Origin: Ruminococcaceae bacterium UBA1448
Lineage (GTDB): Bacteria; Bacillota; Clostridia; Oscillospirales; Ruminococcaceae
Length of the DNA stretch: 8,204 nucleotides
NCBI GenBank assembly: GCA_002329405.1
Contig: DCTE01000116.1
Coordinates: 1 to 8,204 of the forward strand
Direction of reading: 5' to 3'
Each line of letters begins with the position of its first letter. Within the stretch, counting starts at the first letter, position 1. Under the pieces are notes generated by a model. It was not told where the DNA came from and ran no database searches. It saw nothing but the letters and a program-made list of their open reading frames with translations. Position numbers and translations under genes: made by a program. Shown here piece by piece: positions 1 to 6,421 of the stretch.

Positions 1-23
1 CCCAACTATTGACAAAGAGCCAT

Positions 24-56
24 AAAAAACAGGACGTAAATCTACTTTACGTCCTG
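24..56 (-). terminator. Intrinsic terminator of the plc-umf1 operon
   Basis: A perfect 11-bp inverted repeat (CAGGACGTAAA at 30-40, TTTACGTCCTG at 46-56) encloses a 5-nt loop. Read on the minus strand it is followed directly by six T residues (24-29 on the plus strand are A). It lies 15 bp past the stop codon of the UMF1 transporter, which is the usual position for a rho-independent terminator. Confidence 0.92.
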
Positions 57-70
57 CAAATAGTGTTATA

Positions 71-1345
71 TTATTTTTTCTCTACTGTTATACCTGGGGT
101 ACAATGTACAGCAAGCCGGAATATTACCAGACCAATTACAAACAGAATTGCAATCATACCAACACCAAGATTGATATTGCCAGTAACATCTGAAATAATA
201 CTGACAATACCTGTGCCAAAGAAAGAAGCACCTTTGCCGCAGATATCCATTAAGCCAAAGTATTCACCTGACTTCTCAGCTGGAACAATTTTGGCAAACC
301 ATGAACGCGACAACGCCTGAATTCCACCCTGGAACATACCGACAGCAACTGCAAGAATCCAGAAATGCAGCTGTCGGCTCATAAAGATTGCGAAGACCGC
401 AATCCCAAAATAGGCAATAATGCAAACTGTGATCAGTTTGTACGACGCAACCTTTTGCGACAGTCTGCCAAAAATAATTGAACATGGAAATGCCACAAAC
501 TGTGTTACCAGCAAGGCCAGCAAAATGCCAGTCGATTCAAGTCCCAAAGCAGAACCGTATGCAGTCGCCATATCAATAATTGTATAAACACCATCAATAT
601 AAAAGAAAAACGCAATCAAGAACAACAAAATGTGTTTTTCATTTCTCATTCCGACAAGTGTTTTGCCGAGACGTTTAAAACTATCCCCTACTGCACCGGT
701 CTTTCGTTCCACCCAGTATTTTTGTTTGTATATCTTCAGCAGCGGCAACGTATTAGCCACCCACCAAACTGCTACAATTGCAAATGCGATCATCATAGCT
801 GCTGACATGGACAATCCGGTCTGACCAGTCGTTAAAACAACTGCAAGGCAGATCAGGAACGGAACGCAGCTTCCAATATATCCCCACGCATACCCCTGTG
901 ATGATACATTATCCATCCGATCGGGCGTTGTAATATCCGAAAGCATGGAATCGTAAAAGATCAGGCTGCTGGAATATCCAACTTTTGCAATGACAAAGAT
1001 AATCAAAAACGCCATCCACTGCTGCGCAAATCCAAGTGCCAGACAGCCAATACATCCAATTGCAAGGGCTGCCACAAACACCGGCTTTTTAAAATTACGG
1101 TAATCAGCAAACGTTCCGCCAATTGGGCCAATCAATGCCACCAGCAAAGTTGAAATAGAAGTCGCATATCCCCAGTAGGACAGATAGTCAACCTCTGAAA
1201 GCCCGCCCAAATCTGCCAGATAATTAAAATAGATCGGAATAATCGTCGATACCAACAGGACAAACGCTGAATTGCCCACATCATACAAAACCCAGTACTT
1301 CTCCGCCTTGGTCAGCCGGAAAGAAAACAGCGATTTCATAGCCAT
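71..1345 (-). CDS. UMF1 (Atg22-like) family MFS transporter
   Basis: A polytopic membrane protein of 424 residues (422 from the second start) made of about 12 hydrophobic segments. Its signatures fit the UMF1/vacuole-effluxer Atg22-like branch of the major facilitator superfamily: YDVGNSAF at 21-28, GYAWGYIGS at 151-159 after the first six helices, DGVYT at 251-255, GGIQALSRS at 340-348 and EYFGL at 361-365. The charged loop around residues 205-238 separates the two six-helix halves. Fungal Atg22 exports amino acids from the vacuole; the substrate of bacterial members is largely unknown, so none is assigned. Two starts fit: ATG at 1345 is only 3 nt from an AAGGAG, while ATG at 1339 (Met-Lys-Ser) is 9 nt from it and may be the better one. 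It is the second gene of an operon with the PLC-like gene 25 bp upstream and ends at a strong terminator. Confidence 0.88.
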   Translation of the reverse strand: MAMKSLFSFRLTKAEKYWVLYDVGNSAFVLLVSTIIPIYFNYLADLGGLSEVDYLSYWGYATSISTLLVALIGPIGGTFADYRNFKKPVFVAALAIGCIGCLALGFAQQWMAFLIIFVIAKVGYSSSLIFYDSMLSDITTPDRMDNVSSQGYAWGYIGSCVPFLICLAVVLTTGQTGLSMSAAMMIAFAIVAVWWVANTLPLLKIYKQKYWVERKTGAVGDSFKRLGKTLVGMRNEKHILLFLIAFFFYIDGVYTIIDMATAYGSALGLESTGILLALLVTQFVAFPCSIIFGRLSQKVASYKLITVCIIAYFGIAVFAIFMSRQLHFWILAVAVGMFQGGIQALSRSWFAKIVPAEKSGEYFGLMDICGKGASFFGTGIVSIISDVTGNINLGVGMIAILFVIGLVIFRLAVHCTPGITVEKK

Positions 1346-1370
1346 TCACTCCTTTATCATCAAATCATAG

Positions 1371-2171
1371 TTATTTTTGCAATACAACCGATTCAAAATT
1401 CCGGTCATACGCAGCATCCGATAGATTTCCTGCACGAAAACCATCAATCAATTGGACTGCGAGCGGCAGTGCTTGCTGATACATCTGTTTTAGCTGGACA
1501 CAGATTTCTTCACACACCGGATTAGGGCTGAGACCAATCATCATTCCTGAAAGGTCATTATACCGCCCGATCAGACGCATACCAGTTTCCAATGCCTTTC
1601 GCTTGAGTGGATGGGGTGCAAGCAGCAAATTGTGATAGCTATTCATTCGACGCAGACACTTAAGAATCTGATGGGCAGAAATACCGGTAAAAAAACGGCT
1701 GATCACGCTGGCGTTTGCGAGCGACGGATGGATATGTCTGGTCAACGGATGGGAAACCGGGTCCAAACCATCGCAGGTCATCAGCATACGGTCAAATTCA
1801 CTCTCGATTGCAGCATGAGAAGCTATACCTTCCGATACTTTACGATTGATCAACCCATGACAGATGCTGTCCAACACAAAATGACACAGAAAGCCATATA
1901 GATAAGCAGTTCCGGCACGGTTGGTATAGCCAGCAGCATTCAGCGGCAGAGACATCTGTCCAAAAAGCTCACGTCCGCTCTGGTTATGCAGTTGCCCGCC
2001 GAGTCTGCCAAGTGGATTGGACAGCAGCGGCTGATAATAGAAAAACAGATCAGGGCCATGCAGTCCAATTGAAAAAAGTTCAGGATACGCCTGAATCACC
2101 TTTTGATTTTCCGGTGCCAGAAGCTGCGCTACTTCCCGGCCAAATCTATAGTGCGCATATGTTGATGGCAT
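1371..2171 (-). CDS. Zinc-dependent phospholipase C family protein (cytosolic)
   Basis: A 266-residue protein of the Zn-dependent phospholipase C / S1-P1 nuclease-like fold. Visible candidate metal ligands follow the order of Bacillus cereus PLC: His7, Asp41 in GLHGPD (36-41), His62, the HxxxDxxxH triad His97-Asp101-His105, and His119-x3-Glu123. The classical secreted enzyme is exported and uses its new N-terminal Trp as a ligand. Here no signal peptide is seen (the chain starts MPSTYAHYRF), so the protein is probably intracellular and the N-terminal ligand must differ. The substrate is unknown; a phosphodiesterase or phosphomonoesterase acting on lipids or nucleotides is possible. An in-frame ATG lies 21 nt upstream (2192), but ATG at 2171 has the ribosome binding site. 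It is the first gene of an operon with the downstream UMF1 transporter. Confidence 0.82.
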   Translation of the reverse strand: MPSTYAHYRFGREVAQLLAPENQKVIQAYPELFSIGLHGPDLFFYYQPLLSNPLGRLGGQLHNQSGRELFGQMSLPLNAAGYTNRAGTAYLYGFLCHFVLDSICHGLINRKVSEGIASHAAIESEFDRMLMTCDGLDPVSHPLTRHIHPSLANASVISRFFTGISAHQILKCLRRMNSYHNLLLAPHPLKRKALETGMRLIGRYNDLSGMMIGLSPNPVCEEICVQLKQMYQQALPLAVQLIDGFRAGNLSDAAYDRNFESVVLQK

Positions 2172-2176
2172 ATAAA

Positions 2177-2184
2177 CTCCTTCC
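2177..2184 (-). promoter_or_regulatory. Ribosome binding site deciding the PLC-like start
   Basis: The minus strand reads GGAAGGAG followed by 5 nt (TTTAT) and ATG at 2171. The earlier in-frame ATG at 2192 would place this sequence inside the coding region and has no comparable site upstream, so 2171 is preferred. Confidence 0.85.
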
Positions 2185-2211
2185 AATTTCATTTATGAAT
2201 ATTCTATATAT

Positions 2212-2241
2212 AACATATCATATCCAATTGCAATCAGTCAA
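2212..2241 (-). promoter_or_regulatory. Promoter of the plc-umf1 operon
   Basis: On the minus strand TTGACT (plus 2236-2241) and TATGTT (plus 2212-2217) are separated by 18 bp. A TG one base before the -10 gives an extended -10. Transcription would begin near 2205, leaving a leader of about 34 nt before the PLC-like ATG. The assignment rests on consensus similarity only. Confidence 0.6.
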
Positions 2242-2350
2242 GCAAAAGATGTATAATAATTCCCTTGTATTTCTATTTTTTACGTGGATTTTAATTTAAA
2301 ACGAATAAATTATCCATCTGTCCCTACGGTGTTTTTAAATGAAATGTCAT

Positions 2351-2365
2351 AATTTCCATGAAATT
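2351..2365. promoter_or_regulatory. Dyad upstream of lrgA, possible LysR-type regulator recognition site
   Basis: A perfect inverted repeat AATTTC-cat-GAAATT contains the T-N11-A pattern of LysR-type sites. Its centre is about 65 bp before the predicted lrgA start of transcription (near 2423). It is flanked by two direct copies of TGTCATA (2345-2351 and 2369-2375) spaced 24 bp apart. In Staphylococcus, cidABC is controlled by the LysR-type protein CidR; no regulator gene lies in this window, so the link is an inference. Confidence 0.45.
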
Positions 2366-2382
2366 TGCTGTCATACCAGTTT

Positions 2383-2395
2383 TCCTATTGTAGGA
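2383..2395. promoter_or_regulatory. Dyad overlapping the lrgA -35 element
   Basis: TCCTA-ttg-TAGGA is a perfect 5-bp inverted repeat whose centre is about 34 bp before the predicted start of transcription. It covers the -35 hexamer, a place where an activator or repressor subunit would contact the promoter. It could also be chance, since the arms are short. Confidence 0.35.
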
Positions 2396-2416
2396 TAAGA
2401 ATTGGTGTGCTATAAT
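2388..2416 (+). promoter_or_regulatory. Extended -10 promoter of lrgA-lrgB
   Basis: TTGTAG (2388-2393) and a perfect TATAAT (2411-2416) are 17 bp apart, with TG at 2408-2409 giving an extended -10. The weak -35 (3 of 6 consensus bases) suggests activator dependence. Predicted start of transcription is near G2423, leaving a leader of about 32 nt that carries the GGAG site at 2441-2444. Confidence 0.75.
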
Positions 2417-2454
2417 CAATCCGTCATTCAGATCAAAAAAGGAGTGCTGTTTTT

Positions 2455-2814
2455 GTGAATTATATATTAGAACTACTGGTTATCCTATCCATATCCTTTA
2501 TTGGAGAAATCCTCCATTTTCTGATCCCCCTGCCGGTCCCAGCCAGCATATATGGTCTGGTGATTATGTTTGCCGCTTTGACCAGTGGCCTGCTCAAATT
2601 GGAAAAGGTTCAAAAAACCGCACGTTTTCTAATTGACATCATGGCGATTATGTTTATTCCTGCCGCTGTCGGACTGATGGAACAATGGAGCAGCTTACGC
2701 ACCTTTTTGCTTCCCGCAGCAGTCATTACCGTTTTGGTTACCATTATCGTTTTGGCCGTAACCGGAAGAGTCACCCAATGGGTAATCCGTAAGGAGGAAG
2801 AACAAAAAAAATGA
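2455..2814 (+). CDS. lrgA: CidA/LrgA family holin-like membrane protein
   Basis: A 119-residue, very hydrophobic protein with about four membrane segments (roughly 3-24, 30-48, 60-77 and 84-106) and a charged tail (RKEEEQKK). Family signatures are the proline-rich PLPVPASIYG (25-34) and MFIPAAVGLM (66-75). CidA/LrgA proteins are holin-like membrane proteins that, with LrgB/CidB, affect murein hydrolase activity, autolysis and, in some Firmicutes, pyruvate uptake. Translation starts at GTG 2455, 10 nt after GGAG; no better in-frame start was found. The stop overlaps the lrgB start by 4 bp (ATGA), so the pair is translationally coupled. Sequence alone does not separate the Lrg role from the Cid role; cidA is an equally fair name. 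No lytSR, cidR or cidC is present in the window. Confidence 0.88.
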   Translation: MNYILELLVILSISFIGEILHFLIPLPVPASIYGLVIMFAALTSGLLKLEKVQKTARFLIDIMAIMFIPAAVGLMEQWSSLRTFLLPAAVITVLVTIIVLAVTGRVTQWVIRKEEEQKK

Positions 2815-3503
2815 AAGAGCTGCTGTTTTCATCTGTTTTCTTTGGAGTATTTATCAGTTTGCTGGGATATGAAATTGGTGTACTTCTGAAAAAGAAATTT
2901 AAACTTGCAATCCTTAATCCTCTGTTGATCGCTATTATCCTTGTTATAGCTGCTCTCCGTCTGCTGAAAATTGATTATCAAACTTACTATGACGGTGCTC
3001 AATACCTGAGTTATCTTCTGACACCAGCTACCGTCTGTCTGGCCGTACCGCTGTATGAACAACTTACCGTGCTGAAACAGCACTGGAAAGCCATTTTGGC
3101 CGGTACCGCTTCTGGAGTCCTTGCCAGCCTTACCAGCATCCTGTTACTTGCACGGCTTTTCAGTCTCAGCCATGAACAATATGTCACCCTGCTGCCCAAG
3201 TCGATTACCACTGCCATTGGGATGGGGGTATCAGAAGAACTGGGTGGTATTGTAACCGTGACGGTAGCTGTCATCATCATTACCGGCATCCTCGGAAATG
3301 TTATTGCCGAAATTGTCTGCAAGCTGTTCAAAATCAAAGAGCCAATAGCCAAAGGGCTGGCATTGGGGACTGCGGCGCATGCAATCGGCACTGTCAAAGC
3401 CATGGAAATGGGAGAGATTGAAGGCGCAATGAGCAGTTTGGCTATTGCTGTATCAGGCCTGTTAACTGTTGCAGGTGCTTCTGTTTTTGCTCAATTTATG
3501 TAA
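2811..3503 (+). CDS. lrgB: LrgB/CidB family membrane protein
   Basis: A 230-residue polytopic membrane protein of the usual LrgB length. Recognisable family motifs are NPLL (36-39), LLTPATVCLAVPLY (69-82), LPKSITTAIGMGVSEELGG (128-146) and GTAAHAIGTVKAMEMG (186-201), the last followed by the conserved EGAMSSLAI. LrgB works with LrgA in a membrane complex tied to autolysis control and pyruvate or overflow metabolism; which of these applies here cannot be told from sequence. Its ATG overlaps the lrgA stop, and an AAGGAGG (2791-2797) lies 13 nt upstream inside lrgA, rather far, so coupling to lrgA translation is likely. A strong hairpin follows the stop codon. Confidence 0.92.
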   Translation: MKELLFSSVFFGVFISLLGYEIGVLLKKKFKLAILNPLLIAIILVIAALRLLKIDYQTYYDGAQYLSYLLTPATVCLAVPLYEQLTVLKQHWKAILAGTASGVLASLTSILLLARLFSLSHEQYVTLLPKSITTAIGMGVSEELGGIVTVTVAVIIITGILGNVIAEIVCKLFKIKEPIAKGLALGTAAHAIGTVKAMEMGEIEGAMSSLAIAVSGLLTVAGASVFAQFM

Positions 3504-3511
3504 TCAACGTC

Positions 3512-3555
3512 AAAACCGGTATTATAAACCATTCTGGTTCATAATACCGGTTTTT
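3512..3555. terminator. Terminator between convergent lrgB and methyltransferase genes
   Basis: A perfect 14-bp stem (AAAACCGGTATTAT at 3512-3525, its complement at 3541-3554) is topped by an inner 4-bp stem (AACC 3527-3530 with GGTT 3536-3539). On the plus strand it ends in five T residues (3551-3555), which fits termination of lrgAB. On the minus strand the stem ends in four T residues, so it may also stop the niaR-methyltransferase transcript, whose coding region ends at 3586. Confidence 0.9.
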
Positions 3556-3585
3556 GTGTTCCCGAAAAACATTTCCTGTCTGGTT

Positions 3586-4287
3586 TTATCGTTTCGCTGC
3601 TCGAATCAAAGGTGTATGATGGTCCCCAGGCAAAAATCCGATAACTTCCACCTGTTCAAAGCCACCTGCCCGGATGGCTTCCAGCTCATGCTGTAATGTA
3701 AGCGGTGTATCAAAATGAACGAAAACATCATCGGGAATTCTATCGCGTTTCCGCCTTCTTCGGCACTCAGCAAAGGTAATATCCTCAATTTCCTGTGAAA
3801 CCGCGATATAATCGCATTCCAGATAAATACCTCCGGGTTTGAGACTTCGATAAATCCTGCCAAATAATTCTGCCTTTTTCTCTGCCGTAAAATGATGCAG
3901 AGTTTCAAATGAAACAACTACATCAAAGCATCCCACACCCAGATCATACTCAAAATAATCTGCCTGAACCAACTTCATCTTTTTATCGGGATACTTGCTT
4001 TTCAGCTTGTCCAGCATTTCCGCCGATAAATCAACACCTGTTACAGACAATTCTGGAAACCGGCTGAAAATACAGTCCAGTTCCAAACCGCTCCCACATC
4101 CCAGATCCAGCAACTGTTCTGCCTGTTCTGGAATAAACTCGGCCATCCATTTATAATGCGCCTGCCAGCAGGCCATATGCTCCTCATAGCCTTCAATACG
4201 TGCATCAAAAAATCCGGCCATTTCCTCCAGAGGTTCATCCCTGGTTTCTTCCAGCCAACTTTTTAATTCCAGATAATCCTGATCCAT
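3586..4287 (-). CDS. Class I SAM-dependent methyltransferase
   Basis: A 233-residue soluble protein with a Rossmann-type methyltransferase core. Motif I is LLDLGCGSG (59-67), the acidic residue closing strand 2 is Asp86 in VTGVDLS, Asp110 is in the VQADYFEYD segment, FDVVVSFETLHHF (121-133) is the motif after strand 4, and LKPGG (149-153) is the post-core motif. The first 50 residues form a helical cap rich in acidic and aromatic residues; the C-terminal part (about 175-233) ends the fold. The acceptor is unknown: the LHHF form is common in small-molecule methyltransferases, but this is not proof. The start at 4287 has GAGGAG 8 nt upstream. The gene follows niaR by 23 bp on the same strand, so they probably share a transcript and possibly nicotinate control. 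Confidence 0.85.
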   Translation of the reverse strand: MDQDYLELKSWLEETRDEPLEEMAGFFDARIEGYEEHMACWQAHYKWMAEFIPEQAEQLLDLGCGSGLELDCIFSRFPELSVTGVDLSAEMLDKLKSKYPDKKMKLVQADYFEYDLGVGCFDVVVSFETLHHFTAEKKAELFGRIYRSLKPGGIYLECDYIAVSQEIEDITFAECRRRRKRDRIPDDVFVHFDTPLTLQHELEAIRAGGFEQVEVIGFLPGDHHTPLIRAAKR

Positions 4288-4310
4288 CTTTTATCTCCTC
4301 TACTAAAATC

Positions 4311-4838
4311 TTAGCGTTGATCAGACAGCAAAATACCTGCATCTTCCAGCTTCCGGCAAATCCGTAAATAGGACTGTTCATCCGGGCAGGATACGGTATG
4401 CGTATGGATACCGTCGCTGAGAGTCAGCAGCGGCGCTGCGTTTTTCTCTTCCAAAGCCCGGAAAAGCTCTTCCGCATCATAACGGGAAAAAATCCGCAGC
4501 GGTGCCGAAAGGATACCATATACCGGATGTTCGACTGCAATATCCAATACCGCGCCGCCATTATCCACAATGGTATACAATTCCTCCAACAACTGCTGTC
4601 CGGTATGGCGGCAGGTCAAAATCCGTACAAAACCAGGCGCCGCTCCCTGCAAACGATATCCTCTGGCCGTCGATACGATATCCACTCCACCGGCCCTCAT
4701 CAGTGCCACATCGCCCACAATAATCTGTCTTGAAACACCAAATCTTGCCGCCAGTGCGCTGGCGCTCAGCGTTACATCCCGATTTTCAGACAGCAGTGAA
4801 AGAATCTGCTCCCGTCTTTGTGAAGCTGTCAAAGCCAT
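4311..4838 (-). CDS. niaR: NiaR-type niacin-responsive transcriptional repressor (3H domain)
   Basis: A 175-residue repressor with an N-terminal winged helix (about 5-60, TASQRREQILSLL through VSRQIIVGDVALMR) and a C-terminal 3H ligand domain. Numbered from the chosen start, the metal-site residues His78, Glu86, His145 and His147 (in CRHTG, LLEEL and GIHTH) match in order and spacing those known in Thermotoga NiaR; EHPVYG lies at 103-108. The family binds nicotinic acid and represses NAD biosynthesis or niacin uptake genes. An in-frame ATG at 4907 would add 23 residues, but it is about 12 nt from the predicted transcription start, has no ribosome binding site and adds sequence outside the family. 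ATG 4838 (MALTASQRREQ) fits family length, though its GGGGGA site is about 11 nt away. No nad or niacin transporter gene is nearby; the next gene encodes a methyltransferase. Confidence 0.88.
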   Translation of the reverse strand: MALTASQRREQILSLLSENRDVTLSASALAARFGVSRQIIVGDVALMRAGGVDIVSTARGYRLQGAAPGFVRILTCRHTGQQLLEELYTIVDNGGAVLDIAVEHPVYGILSAPLRIFSRYDAEELFRALEEKNAAPLLTLSDGIHTHTVSCPDEQSYLRICRKLEDAGILLSDQR

Positions 4839-4885
4839 ATCTGCACGCTTCCCCCTGTCCACACATTTTAACCATAATATTTGAT

Positions 4886-4916
4886 TTGTGATTTGTTCAA
4901 CTTCCATTTATCACAA
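4886..4916. promoter_or_regulatory. Dyad in the niaR leader, possible autoregulatory operator
   Basis: TTGTGAT (4886-4892) and ATCACAA (4910-4916) form a perfect 7-bp inverted repeat with 17 bp between the arms, so arm centres are 24 bp apart. It begins just downstream of the predicted start of transcription (near 4919 on the minus strand), where a bound repressor would block the polymerase. A tandem TGATTTG pair (4882-4895) overlaps one arm. Autoregulation by NiaR is an inference. Confidence 0.4.
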
Positions 4917-4925
4917 TACATCCCT

Positions 4926-4954
4926 ATTATAACGGAATTCACCGGGAAAAACAA
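4926..4954 (-). promoter_or_regulatory. Promoter of the niaR-methyltransferase operon
   Basis: On the minus strand TTGTTT (plus 4949-4954) and a perfect TATAAT (plus 4926-4931) are separated by 17 bp. Transcription would begin near 4919, giving a leader of about 81 nt to the preferred niaR start at 4838. Confidence 0.7.
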
Positions 4955-4997
4955 GCCGGCTTATCACCGGATTGGCTATTCCAAACAGAAAATTTAC

Positions 4998-5034
4998 AAA
5001 AAAAGGACCGGAACCAAAAGCTCCAGTCCTTTTT
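4998..5034 (-). terminator. Intrinsic terminator of the M23 peptidase gene
   Basis: AAAAAGGAC (5000-5008) pairs with GTCCTTTTT (5026-5034); after a C-A mismatch three more pairs form (GGA with TCC). Read on the minus strand the stem runs into seven T residues (plus 4998-5004). It lies 21 bp past the stop codon of the M23 gene and before the niaR promoter. Confidence 0.88.
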
Positions 5035-5055
5035 CCCGATTAACCAGTCATCCGG

Positions 5056-6399
5056 TCAGCGGGCAATATACGTATAAGGATCACAGGTACGATTGTTGAT
5101 ATGTACCTCAAAATGCAGATGGTTACCGGTCGCATAACCAGTCATCCCGACCTTACCGATCAGGTCTCCCTGCGCTACTTCATCACCGACCGATACATTC
5201 AGGGAACTGCAATGGCCATACAGCGTCCGCACGCCATTTCCGTGGTCAATAACTACGCAGTTGCCATAGGTATAATACCATCCGGCGACAACAACTGTAC
5301 CGGAAGCCGCTGCATAAATATCAGTACCGGCATCAATTGCAAGGTCAATACCCTGATGTCCGTCTTCCCCGTAATAGCAGGTCTCCGTACCACCATTATC
5401 GGGAAGCGGCCAAATCAAACTTTCTTTCAGCGTTCCGCTGCCCGTCTCGCCATAATAGCTTGCGCTATAGCTGATGCTGCTCTGGGTCCCTTCGGTCATT
5501 TTCTGGGTTACCGGTTCAACCAGTACCTTTTCAGACAGTACGACACGTTCGGTCTCACGGCCATTAACCGTCACAATATTGGCGGTAACTGTTTTGCTGC
5601 CGTTTACGCCCTGCGTAATAATTTCCGCTTTTCCGCTGGAAGATACGCCTTCGACAATCTCCGTGCTGAATGGAATGGAAACCGTTTCGGTAACCTGTCT
5701 GGTACAGGCCACCTGGACCAGCGGCTCCTCAACTTTAACATCCAGAATATTACCGGCCGTCAGCTTGTCCGCTGCAAGCTGTCCATTCAATTCGGTAAAA
5801 CGATCAGCAGTCATGCCATAATAACTGGCGATGGTCTGCTGAGTGTCACCGTTACGGACAACATAGCTGTAAGACTCAATTACCTTGGATTCAAAAACCG
5901 ACTTGATACCGGAATAGGTCAGCAGGTCGCTGGCGGGATAGGTTCCATCCACCAGCTGGATATCCCGGGTAAAATCAACCGATTCCCCTTTTTCACCGGT
6001 CAGGTACAGTGCCTTGAAACTGTCCAGAATATTGCGCAGACTGGCAGCCGATGAAACAGCTCCATAAAACTGGCCGTCGATGTACAGGCCGCAGCCTTTG
6101 ACAGTCGCCTGACTGGAAGCGGAAACAGTCTCCACCTCTGCGGGCAGAAAACCTGCGGATGCAACAACCGCCGTCGGCTGCCCATCCATGACAACAGCCG
6201 TCGTCTGCACTTCACTTTCTCCCACAGAAGCCGTCACGCTGAAATCCTGCGAAAACAGCTCGCTGGGCAATCTGGTCATCCAGCCGCCGCAGAAGTCCCT
6301 GACACAGCCGGACAGTGCTATAATACCAACCGCAGGCAGTACAACTGCCAGAAAGCGGCTAAATTTTTGCATATAATCTTTCTGTTTTTCCTGATGCAA
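5056..6399 (-). CDS. LysM-G5-M23 peptidoglycan metallopeptidase, putative lipoprotein
   Basis: A 447-residue cell-wall hydrolase. Order of parts: signal segment (about 10-31) ending in a lipobox LSGC with Cys32; an N-terminal region of unknown fold (about 45-170) with the GLYIDGQFYGAV segment (104-115); a LysM peptidoglycan-binding domain (about 178-222, YVVRNGDT start); a G5 domain (about 224-302); and a C-terminal M23 endopeptidase (about 346-440). The expected zinc ligands His348 and Asp352 (HQGID) and His429 (HLHFE) are present, as are the catalytic His396 (YGH) and His427, so the enzyme looks active. M23 enzymes cut peptide cross-bridges of peptidoglycan outside the membrane. It starts at TTG 6399, 9 nt from AAAGGAG; the first ATG (6372) has no suitable site. 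It stands alone between a promoter with a structured leader and a terminator. Confidence 0.92.
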   Translation of the reverse strand: MHQEKQKDYMQKFSRFLAVVLPAVGIIALSGCVRDFCGGWMTRLPSELFSQDFSVTASVGESEVQTTAVVMDGQPTAVVASAGFLPAEVETVSASSQATVKGCGLYIDGQFYGAVSSAASLRNILDSFKALYLTGEKGESVDFTRDIQLVDGTYPASDLLTYSGIKSVFESKVIESYSYVVRNGDTQQTIASYYGMTADRFTELNGQLAADKLTAGNILDVKVEEPLVQVACTRQVTETVSIPFSTEIVEGVSSSGKAEIITQGVNGSKTVTANIVTVNGRETERVVLSEKVLVEPVTQKMTEGTQSSISYSASYYGETGSGTLKESLIWPLPDNGGTETCYYGEDGHQGIDLAIDAGTDIYAAASGTVVVAGWYYTYGNCVVIDHGNGVRTLYGHCSSLNVSVGDEVAQGDLIGKVGMTGYATGNHLHFEVHINNRTCDPYTYIAR

Positions 6400-6408
6400 T
6401 GGAAGATA

Positions 6409-6415
6409 CTCCTTT
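6409..6415 (-). promoter_or_regulatory. Ribosome binding site supporting the TTG start of the M23 gene
   Basis: The minus strand reads AAAGGAG, then 9 nt, then TTG at 6399. The next in-frame ATG (6372) has only a distant AGGA. A TTG start at a good site suggests lowered translation efficiency. The site follows the closing stem of the leader by 6 nt. Confidence 0.75.
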
Positions 6416-6421
6416 CGTTTA

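Noticed and set aside
2228..2257. Possible second plus-strand promoter TTGCAA-18-TATAAT
   Set aside because: It lies about 200 bp from lrgA in A/T-rich sequence, overlaps the minus-strand promoter, and a better promoter sits close to lrgA; kept only as a weak possibility.
4839..4907. N-terminal extension of niaR from ATG 4907
   Set aside because: No ribosome binding site, only about 12 nt from the predicted transcription start, and adds residues outside the family length.
5101..6054. Long plus-strand open frame of 317 codons
   Set aside because: It is wholly antisense to the M23 gene, whose LysM, G5 and catalytic motifs are clear; the plus-strand product has no recognisable domain and no good ribosome binding site.
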